This document shows positions 1 through 5,179 of a DNA stretch of 5,179 bases, one piece after another. This stretch comes from Deltaproteobacteria bacterium UBA5756. Lineage in GTDB: Bacteria > Desulfobacterota > Syntrophorhabdia > Syntrophorhabdales > Syntrophorhabdaceae. The translations under genes and the position numbers were made by a program. The stretch is from positions 2,527-7,705 of the forward strand of contig DIFE01000143.1 of the NCBI GenBank assembly GCA_002418985.1. The letters run 5' to 3'. Under the pieces are notes generated by a model. It made no database searches. It was not told where the DNA came from and worked only from the letters and a program-made list of their open reading frames with translations. Each line of letters starts with the position of its first letter. Within the stretch, counting starts at the first letter, position 1.

Positions 1-121
1 ACGCCTTCGGCGGGGATTCACTATTAATGTTCGGGGGTGGTGGTCATCGTTGTGGGACGGTTTGAGCGAAATTTCAGATTCTTTGTCTTTCTCCTTATGC
101 TCTCTTCTATGCCTCCAGCGA

Positions 122-139
122 ACCCCCGAGAAAGGGGGT
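122..139. other. GC-rich hairpin downstream of the leftward operon
   Basis: A perfect 6-bp inverted repeat (ACCCCC, six-base loop GAGAAA, GGGGGT) lies about 40 bases beyond the response-regulator stop codon. Its position fits the 3' end of the two-component mRNA. Neither strand shows a run of T after the stem, so it is not a standard intrinsic terminator. It could instead stabilise an RNA 3' end. The rest of 1-177 shows no supportable gene, RNA gene or mobile element. Confidence 0.35.
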
Positions 140-177
140 GAAGCGGGCGTGAGACAGTCCTTTGTCTTTCCAGCCTT

Positions 178-1530
178 TTACTCGTCTGCTTTGCCGATCT
201 TGCTGTACAGCTTTTTTCTGCTTATGCCGAGGAGGCGGGCGGCTTCGCTTTTGTTGCCGTCTACTGAGGCGAGGACCGTTTTGATGTGCTCGTCTTCCAT
301 TTTGGCCAGGTTTACAGGGCCGGCGGAAGGAGAGCTCTCGAGGCGGGGGCTGTCAAAATGGAGGTTTTTGAGCATGTCTTCGGGGAAATCTTCGGCGAGG
401 ATCTCGGGGCGCTTGCCGCTCAGGAGGACGGACCGCTCGATGACATTTTCCAGCTCGCGTACATTTCCGGGCCAGTCATAGGCCATGAAAAAGCTTATCG
501 CCTTCGGCGAGAATTCCTTCTTGTTGCCGCCCCCCTTGAATTTATCGAGAAAGTAATCGGCCAGCAGGGCGATATCATCCTTTTTTTCCCTCAGCGGGGG
601 CAGGGTGATGGTAAATGTGTTTATCCTGAAGAAAAGGTCGCTGCGAAACTTCTTTTCCTGCATTTCGGTCTTGAGGTTCTTGTTCGTTGCGAAGATGAAC
701 CGGATGTCCACCCTGGTTTCCCTGGTGTCGCCGAGCTTCACGAAGGTGCCCGTTTCCAGGACGCGTAAGAGTTTCGCCTGGATGGGCTGGCCCATGTCCC
801 CGATCTCGTCAACGAAGAGGGTGCCGTTGTGGGCGATCTCGAGGAGGCCCATTTTGTCCGTCTGCGCGCCCGTGAAGGCACCCTTTTTGTATCCGAAAAG
901 CTCGCTTTCCAGGATGGTCTCCTGAAGGGTGCTCGAGTTGATCGCTACAAAGGGGTTGCCGGCGCGGGGGCTGAGATCGTGAATGGCGCGCGCCGCCAGC
1001 TCCTTCCCCGTCCCTGTCTCGCCGAGGACGAGAACGGGTGTATTCGAGGGCGCCACGATGGATATGAGTTCCCGCACCTTTCTCATCGCCATGCTTTCGC
1101 CGATGAAGTTGTCGTGGATAGCTATCCTCAGGAGGTGTTCCTTAAGGATGATGTTCTTTTCCTTCAGGGATTTTTTCTCGAATGCCTTGACGATGACGGT
1201 TTCCAGCTCCGATATCTTGCATGGCTTGGTGAGGTAGTCGTATGCGCCGAGTTTCATCGAACGGATCGCCGTGTCCACGGATGCAAAACCGGTGAGCATG
1301 ATGACCTCGAGGGTGGGCTCCATCTGCTTGAGCTTGAGGAGCAGGTCCACCCCGTCCATATCGGGGAGCTTGATATCGAGGACGGCGACATCAAAGCTTT
1401 CTTTCTTGAGGAGTGCGAGGGCGTCGCGGGCGTTGAAGACCCCGGTTACCCTCATTCCCTCTTTTGTGAGCTGCATCTTGAAGGCCTCGACGAGCTGCGA
1501 TTCGTCGTCGATGATGAGAACGTCGATCAT
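178..1530 (-). CDS. Sigma-54-dependent response regulator, NtrC/AtoC family
   Basis: Cytoplasmic transcription activator that, when phosphorylated, uses ATP hydrolysis to remodel sigma-54 RNA polymerase at a -24/-12 promoter. Three domains are visible in 450 residues, a normal length. The receiver domain (about 2-118) has acidic pocket D8/D9, phosphoacceptor D52, T80 and K102. The AAA+ domain (about 142-370) has Walker A GETGTGKE at 170-177, an intact sigma-54 contact loop GAFTGA at 217-222, Walker B with D241/E242, likely arginine fingers R296 and R302, and sensor II WPGNVRELEN at 353-362. A Fis-type helix-turn-helix occupies about 412-446 (SEAARLLGISRKKLYSK). All catalytic residues are present. 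The ATG overlaps the kinase stop codon (ATGA), so the two are probably translationally coupled. Known: the family needs sigma-54. Inferred: its target is the divergent Fe-S/ETF operon. It resembles AtoC, NtrC and ZraR; a specific name is not justified. Confidence 0.96.
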   Translation of the reverse strand: MIDVLIIDDESQLVEAFKMQLTKEGMRVTGVFNARDALALLKKESFDVAVLDIKLPDMDGVDLLLKLKQMEPTLEVIMLTGFASVDTAIRSMKLGAYDYLTKPCKISELETVIVKAFEKKSLKEKNIILKEHLLRIAIHDNFIGESMAMRKVRELISIVAPSNTPVLVLGETGTGKELAARAIHDLSPRAGNPFVAINSSTLQETILESELFGYKKGAFTGAQTDKMGLLEIAHNGTLFVDEIGDMGQPIQAKLLRVLETGTFVKLGDTRETRVDIRFIFATNKNLKTEMQEKKFRSDLFFRINTFTITLPPLREKKDDIALLADYFLDKFKGGGNKKEFSPKAISFFMAYDWPGNVRELENVIERSVLLSGKRPEILAEDFPEDMLKNLHFDSPRLESSPSAGPVNLAKMEDEHIKTVLASVDGNKSEAARLLGISRKKLYSKIGKADE

Positions 1531-3455
1531 GTGTCAACCCCTGTTGTGCTTTCGGGGAGCGTGAGAAAGAATGTTGTTCCCGACCCCGGTTTGCTCTCCA
1601 CCCTGATGGTCCCCTTCATGCTGTCCAATACCTCGCAGCATAAAGCGAGGCCGAGGCCGACCCCCTTCTTTGCCTCCTTGGTGGTGAAAAAAGGCTCGAA
1701 GATTTTGTCTGCGATGGAATCGGGTATGCCGATGCCGTTATCCTCCACCTCTATGGTGAGAAGGTTCCCGCTGAAGTGCGTGCGAATGCGGATGACCGCA
1801 TCAAGCCTTTCCTCGACGGCGTCGATGGCGTTCTGTATGACGTTGGCCAGGACCTGTCTCAACGCGCTCGTGTCCGCCCTGGCAGGGGGCAAAGAGGGTT
1901 GCAGGTCCGTTCTTAGCGTGATCCCCAGGGCGCCGAAATTTATAGACTCCAGGACGCCCTCGATCAGTGTGTTCAGCTCCACATCGACAAATTCAAGGCC
2001 GTCCTTTCGCGACAGGTTCAGAAGGTCGGCTATGACGTTCTTGCACCGGAAGGCCTGCTGCTGGACAAGATCGAGGCAGTATGCAAGCTTGTCGATATCC
2101 AGGGGCTCCTTCGCGTCCGACCTGTGCGATTCAAGGATGCCGCCGGCGATCTCCGCGAAGGCCACAAGGGTGGCGAGCGGGTTGTTGAGTTCGTGCGCGG
2201 CGCCGGCCGCGAGCCTCCCTATGGCGGAGATCTTTGTTTCCTGCATCAGCTTCGCCCGCGTTTTTACCCTGTCGGTGGTCTCCTCAATGATGCACAGGAG
2301 GCCTTCTATCTCACCGTTCTTGCCCTTGAGAGGGACTCCGTTGAAGTCGATATAGATGTTCTGGTCCCCGCTGTAGGTCATAAAGGGAAAATCCCAGAGC
2401 TGGAAAGGTTCGCCCTGGAGGCCTTTGCTGATATACCGGGCAAGGCCGCACTTGATGGTAAAGGGGTTATTGAGCCAGTTGAACCCGATCAGTTTTTCGG
2501 AGGCCCGGGGACCGAGTCCGGAAAGGTTCGCGAGAGCCGGGTTGACGCTGGTAAAGAAACCATCCCTGTTGAGGGTGAAGATAGCGACGGGGGCGTTGTC
2601 GATGATGGCCCTGTTGAATTCGTTGAGGTTCAGCAGGTTGTCCTCTGCCTGTTTCTGTTCCGTGATGTCCTGGATGGTGCCCTCGAAGAATCTGACCGCC
2701 CCGTCGTCGCTGCGAACGACGCGGGCGTTCATGACCACCCATATCCTGTCCCCGTTTTTCTTGTAAAGTTCGCATTCGAAGCCTTTGAGCAATCCGTCCC
2801 GTTCGAGGAGGAGGACGAAGTCCTGCCGGTCGTGGGGAACCACGTACTGCTGCTGGCCGAGGTCGGTAATGGATGAGAGGAGTTCCTCCGGTGAATCAAA
2901 GCCCAGCATGGCGGCCAGCGCCGGGTTTGCCGCAATGATCTTTCCGTCCCCCGTTGTCTGGAAGATACCCTCGATGGCATTCTCGAATATACCCCGGTAG
3001 TGTTCCTCGGCCTGCTTCAACAGGCGCTCCGACTGCTTTTTCCGGGTAATGTCGAGGAGGGTGCCGATGAGGGCCGGTCTGCCGCCGTAGCTTGTGGCAT
3101 AGCCGTAAGCCTCTATGTCGATTATGGCGCCCGTCTTCCTGACGCCCCTGAACTCATAATTGATGGACGCGACCTTGCCGGTCACCCTTTTTGATATGTT
3201 TTTGTTCACCAGTGGCCAATCATCGTGCAGGACGAGGTCTTGCGGCCCTTTCCTGTCCACGATCTGTTTGACTGTGTATCCGAAGATCCTGCCCATCCTG
3301 GAATTTGCATAGCGAAAGACCCCGTCCTGAATGAGGTAGATGCCGACGAGGGACTTTTCTGCAAGGTCCGCGAAGAGGTTTTCCCGCTCGGTAAGCTTGG
3401 TGACGGCCGGTGTGCGACCTTTTTTGGCTGGCTGCATCCGGCAAGAGTATACCAT
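1527..3455 (-). CDS. Soluble three-PAS sensor histidine kinase (NtrB/AtoS type)
   Basis: Sensor kinase partner of the downstream response regulator. The 642-residue protein has three PAS domains, at about 26-137, 148-265 and 278-395; the first two end in the usual linker (LLDITRKK, TIQDITEQ). A histidine-phosphotransfer domain follows with H421 in AAHELNNPLATL, then a complete ATPase domain: N box around N542 (NVIQNAIDAV), G1 box DNGIGIP at 572-578, F box FEPFFTTK at 586-593 and G2 box GVGLGLAL at 598-605. I see no signal peptide and no membrane segment, so it should sense a cytoplasmic signal; the ligand cannot be read from the sequence. PAS domains may bind flavin, haem or small molecules. 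The start is uncertain: Met1 (3455) and Met7 (3437) both lack a clear Shine-Dalgarno, and Met1 lies 3 bases from an inverted repeat. It overlaps the regulator gene by 4 bases. Confidence 0.95.
   Translation of the reverse strand: MVYSCRMQPAKKGRTPAVTKLTERENLFADLAEKSLVGIYLIQDGVFRYANSRMGRIFGYTVKQIVDRKGPQDLVLHDDWPLVNKNISKRVTGKVASINYEFRGVRKTGAIIDIEAYGYATSYGGRPALIGTLLDITRKKQSERLLKQAEEHYRGIFENAIEGIFQTTGDGKIIAANPALAAMLGFDSPEELLSSITDLGQQQYVVPHDRQDFVLLLERDGLLKGFECELYKKNGDRIWVVMNARVVRSDDGAVRFFEGTIQDITEQKQAEDNLLNLNEFNRAIIDNAPVAIFTLNRDGFFTSVNPALANLSGLGPRASEKLIGFNWLNNPFTIKCGLARYISKGLQGEPFQLWDFPFMTYSGDQNIYIDFNGVPLKGKNGEIEGLLCIIEETTDRVKTRAKLMQETKISAIGRLAAGAAHELNNPLATLVAFAEIAGGILESHRSDAKEPLDIDKLAYCLDLVQQQAFRCKNVIADLLNLSRKDGLEFVDVELNTLIEGVLESINFGALGITLRTDLQPSLPPARADTSALRQVLANVIQNAIDAVEERLDAVIRIRTHFSGNLLTIEVEDNGIGIPDSIADKIFEPFFTTKEAKKGVGLGLALCCEVLDSMKGTIRVESKPGSGTTFFLTLPESTTGVDT
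1538..1542 (-). promoter_or_regulatory. Ribosome binding site of the response regulator
   Basis: AGGGG on the minus strand, 7 bases before the ATG at 1530 and inside the last codons of the kinase gene. It supports that start and the coupled ATGA arrangement. Confidence 0.65.
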
Positions 3456-3458
3456 ATC

Positions 3459-3473
3459 GTATCAAAATGATAC
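3459..3473. promoter_or_regulatory. Inverted repeat, candidate enhancer site for the NtrC-type regulator
   Basis: A perfect palindrome GTATCA-AAA-TGATAC, with 6-bp arms and a 3-base spacer. Its centre (3466) is about 104 bases upstream of the -24 GG of the sigma-54 promoter, or about -129 from the predicted transcript start. That is within the distance range typical of NtrC-class upstream activator sequences. It also sits immediately upstream of the kinase start codon, so a bound dimer could repress or tune the kinase-regulator operon. Binding by the neighbouring regulator is inferred from position and symmetry only. I saw no second full copy in the intergenic region; a lone GTATC half-site recurs at 3571-3575 inside the promoter. 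Confidence 0.5.
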
Positions 3474-3567
3474 ACATGTTACGAAAGTGGACAGACAAGA
3501 AGCTTGCGGTTCCAGGGGGTGTTGGGCTAACATATTATAATGATTGGATGTGTTCCTGCCTCGTTCT

Positions 3568-3583
3568 TTGGTATCCTCATTGC
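3568..3583 (+). promoter_or_regulatory. Sigma-54 (-24/-12) promoter of the Fe-S/ETF operon
   Basis: The sequence reads TTGGTATCCTCATTGC followed by A. It has the invariant GG (3570-3571) and GC (3582-3583) separated by exactly 10 bases, with TTGG and TTGCA matching the family consensus (TTGGCAC, N5, TTGCA/T). The CAC after GG is replaced by TAT, so it is good but not perfect. The predicted transcript start is near 3594-3595, giving a leader of about 60 bases before the ATG at 3655. The divergent neighbour encodes a GAFTGA-containing sigma-54 activator, which strongly raises the likelihood that the site is real. Confidence 0.75.
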
Positions 3584-3654
3584 ATATAGACTTGCATCGT
3601 AATTATGAGGAATCTTCATCATAGAGGTCGAATCGCCACCGGGGGTTACATATA

Positions 3655-4752
3655 ATGGCTGAACAGTCTGCGACCAGGGTATTGACGTGCATCCAGTGCG
3701 GCAAATGCACGGGAAGTTGTCCAGAGTCGGGCAGGACTCCCTTCAATGTAAGGATGCTTGTCCGCAAAAAACAATTCCAGTCCGTTGTCGATGAGGCCCT
3801 CCCGTGGTATTGCACGTCCTGCGGTGCCTGCACCATCCGGTGTCCCCGGGATGTGAAACCCTCGGAGGTGATTATCGAGCTGCGCTCGAAACTCGTCGAG
3901 GACGGAGACATACCCGTTGCGCTCCAGAAGGCCCTGGAAAACACCTTTGTCCAGAAGAATCCCTGGGGTCGCTCCCGCAACAAACGAGCCGACTGGGCGC
4001 AGAAGCTGGATTTCGAAGTTCCCCACGTATCGGAGACTCAAAGCAAGAGGCTCCTCTTCGTTTGCTGCATCCAGGCCTACGACCCGAGATGCATGGTGAT
4101 CCCCGTGAACGTGGCGAGGCTCTTTCAGACAGGAGGCATGGAATTCGGTATCCTCGGCGAGGAGGAGGCCTGCTGCGGCAATGAGATCCGCAGGATCGGC
4201 GAATCGGGCCTTTTCGAAGAGCTGCAGGAGGAAAACCTGGCGGCCTTCCAGGAATACGGTGTAAAGGAGATCGTGGCCCTTTCTCCCCACTGCCTGAACG
4301 TCCTGAAGAAGGAATACGGCGATAATACGGGCATCAAGGTGTCTCATTACACGGAGCTTCTGGCCCCGATGATAAAAAGCGGGGCCCTTTCTTTCCCCGG
4401 GTCCTTCGAAAAGAAGGTGATCTATCACGACCCCTGTTTCCTGGGGAAACAGAATAACGTCTTCGATGAGCCGCGGGACATGCTGAAGGCGGTCCCCGGC
4501 CTTGAGCTTCTCGAATTTTCCCGGTCGCGGGAGGTTTCGCTGTGCTGTGAGGGCGGCGGAGGCAGGATGTTCTTCGAGGTGGACGCGACATATCAGCGCA
4601 ACGCCGAGGTGCGGGTGCTCGATGCCGTCGAGAAGGGCGCGGAGATCATTGCTACGGCGTGTCCCTTCTGCGTCATGACCCTCGAGGACCCGGCCACGGA
4701 GAAAGGACTCATTGTGAAGGAGCTTTCCGAAATACTGACGGAGGTTTTATAA
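3655..4752 (+). CDS. HdrD/GlcF-like (Fe-S)-binding oxidoreductase with two CCG domains
   Basis: Predicted electron-transfer protein of 365 residues, soluble, with no membrane segment visible. The N-terminus carries two [4Fe-4S] ferredoxin motifs: C12/C15/C18/C22-Pro and C53/C56/C59/C63-Pro. Two cysteine-rich CCG domains follow, as in heterodisulfide reductase HdrB/HdrD and the GlcF, GlpC and LldE families. CCG-1 uses C137/C138, C173-C174-G and S210-P-H-C213; CCG-2 uses C261 (HDPC), C297-C298 and C336-P-F-C339. CCG-2 has the full cysteine set, while CCG-1 has Ser where CxxC would begin. The start is set by an in-frame stop at 3622-3624 with no other start codon between, and the first cluster begins at residue 12; the Shine-Dalgarno is weak (GGGGG, 3641-3645). 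It is one base from the ETF beta gene, so it likely trades electrons with that flavoprotein. A true heterodisulfide reductase role is unproven. Confidence 0.93.
   Translation: MAEQSATRVLTCIQCGKCTGSCPESGRTPFNVRMLVRKKQFQSVVDEALPWYCTSCGACTIRCPRDVKPSEVIIELRSKLVEDGDIPVALQKALENTFVQKNPWGRSRNKRADWAQKLDFEVPHVSETQSKRLLFVCCIQAYDPRCMVIPVNVARLFQTGGMEFGILGEEEACCGNEIRRIGESGLFEELQEENLAAFQEYGVKEIVALSPHCLNVLKKEYGDNTGIKVSHYTELLAPMIKSGALSFPGSFEKKVIYHDPCFLGKQNNVFDEPRDMLKAVPGLELLEFSRSREVSLCCEGGGGRMFFEVDATYQRNAEVRVLDAVEKGAEIIATACPFCVMTLEDPATEKGLIVKELSEILTEVL
4740..4744 (+). promoter_or_regulatory. Ribosome binding site of the ETF beta gene
   Basis: GGAGG, 9 bases before the ATG at 4754 and lying within the last codons of the Fe-S protein gene. 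It supports the 4754 start and indicates translation within one operon. Confidence 0.7.
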
Positions 4753-4753
4753 G

Positions 4754-5179
4754 ATGAATATCCTTGTTTTTACAAAGAGGGTTGCCGCAACCCAGGAAGA
4801 GGAATTGCGCATCACGGGGGAAGGGCAGGCCGTCGATCTTTCGAAGGTGCCCTTCAAGGTCAACGACTGGGACAACTATTCCGTGGAAGAGGCGGTCCGG
4901 ATCGTCGAAAAGCAGGGCGGTGCGGTGACGGCCATATCCGTCGGGGACGCGGAATCGGACGAAGTCCTGCGCCGGGCCATAGCGATGGGCGCAAAGGATG
5001 GTTTTCTCATCGATTCCGGCCAGGTGCTTCACGACCCCTTCGCGCGCAGTGAGCTGATCCGGAGCTTCATCGATAAGGAGAAGGTGCCTTTCGATATCAT
5101 ATTCACCGGCGTCCAGTCCGAAGACGACCAGTTCGGGGCGGTGGGCGGCATCCTCGGGGCGATCATGGGACTTCCCTAC
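4754..5179 (+). CDS. etfB: Electron transfer flavoprotein beta subunit (3' end cut by window)
   Basis: The first 142 codons of an ETF beta subunit, open to the window edge; the family is usually about 250 residues, so roughly 55% is present. ETF is a soluble FAD-containing heterodimer that takes electrons from acyl-CoA and other dehydrogenases, or in some anaerobes bifurcates them. Family hallmarks visible are the N-terminal strand NILVFTKRV (2-10), the VNDWDNYSVEEAVRI stretch (36-50) matching the N..D..A.EEA block, VTAISVGD (58-65), LRRAIAMGAKDG (72-83), and TGVQSEDDQFGAVGG (118-132), equivalent to the G.Q..D....G block. It starts one base after the Fe-S protein stop (TAAGATG). The alpha subunit would be expected next, outside the window. 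Whether it is the bifurcating or the simple type cannot be decided from this part. Confidence 0.93.
   Translation, partial: MNILVFTKRVAATQEEELRITGEGQAVDLSKVPFKVNDWDNYSVEEAVRIVEKQGGAVTAISVGDAESDEVLRRAIAMGAKDGFLIDSGQVLHDPFARSELIRSFIDKEKVPFDIIFTGVQSEDDQFGAVGGILGAIMGLPY

Noticed and set aside
2..12. Small hairpin CGCC-TTC-GGCG at the left edge
   Set aside because: Only a 4-bp stem, cut off by the window edge. Nearly the same word occurs within the regulator gene at about 500-512, so it carries little weight.
81..170. 11-base direct repeat CTTTGTCTTTC at 81-91 and 160-170
   Set aside because: A low-complexity pyrimidine-rich word with no flanking symmetry or mobile-element features; probably chance.
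50..481. Plus-strand open frame entering the left intergenic region
   Set aside because: Most of it is antisense to the regulator. It has no ribosome site and a serine/leucine-rich translation typical of a shadow frame.
829..2355. Long open frame (508 codons) on the plus strand, antisense to the kinase and regulator
   Set aside because: It runs across two genes with complete domain sets on the other strand. Its translation shows no recognisable domain and is explained by GC-rich codon bias.
3534..3541. Palindromic ATTATAAT giving a perfect TATAAT on both strands, a possible sigma-70 promoter
   Set aside because: No acceptable -35 hexamer sits 16-18 bases upstream on either strand (the best on the minus strand, GAGGCA, matches 3 of 6). 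It remains a weak candidate for the kinase operon promoter.
3605..3619. Imperfect hairpin in the leader of the Fe-S gene
   Set aside because: Six pairs including one G-U, AT-rich, with a three-base loop; too weak to call a riboswitch or attenuator.
3646..4428. Open frame of 260 codons on the minus strand, opposite the Fe-S protein
   Set aside because: The plus-strand frame has all cluster cysteines and an operon context; the antisense product has no recognisable motif.

Overview
The window looks like a piece of a GC-rich anaerobic bacterial chromosome, most plausibly a deltaproteobacterial / Desulfobacterota-type organism such as a syntroph, sulfate reducer or aromatic/fatty-acid degrader. 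This rests on gene content: an HdrD/GlcF-type iron-sulfur protein directly joined to an ETF subunit, beside an NtrC-class two-component pair. It is an inference; no marker gene fixes the taxon.

Layout. Positions 1-177 hold no gene I can support, only a short GC-rich hairpin downstream of the leftward operon. A leftward two-gene operon follows: a sigma-54-dependent response regulator (178-1530) and, upstream of it and overlapping it by 4 bases, a soluble three-PAS histidine kinase (1527-3455). A 199-base divergent intergenic region (3456-3654) separates it from a rightward operon: a two-CCG-domain (Fe-S) oxidoreductase (3655-4752), then, after a single base, the beta subunit of an electron transfer flavoprotein (4754 to the window edge, 142 codons, incomplete).

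How they may work together. The intergenic region carries a well-formed -24/-12 (sigma-54) promoter, with GG and GC exactly 10 bases apart, reading into the Fe-S/ETF operon. About 129 bases upstream of the predicted start lies a perfect 6-3-6 inverted repeat, the usual distance for an NtrC-class enhancer site. The simplest reading is a self-contained module. The cytoplasmic kinase senses an internal signal and phosphorylates the regulator, which binds the inverted repeat. It then activates sigma-54 RNA polymerase at the promoter of an electron-transfer operon that probably carries electrons between a flavin dehydrogenase (for example acyl-CoA dehydrogenase) and another carrier. The protein families are clear; the regulatory link and the electron-transfer partners are inferred.
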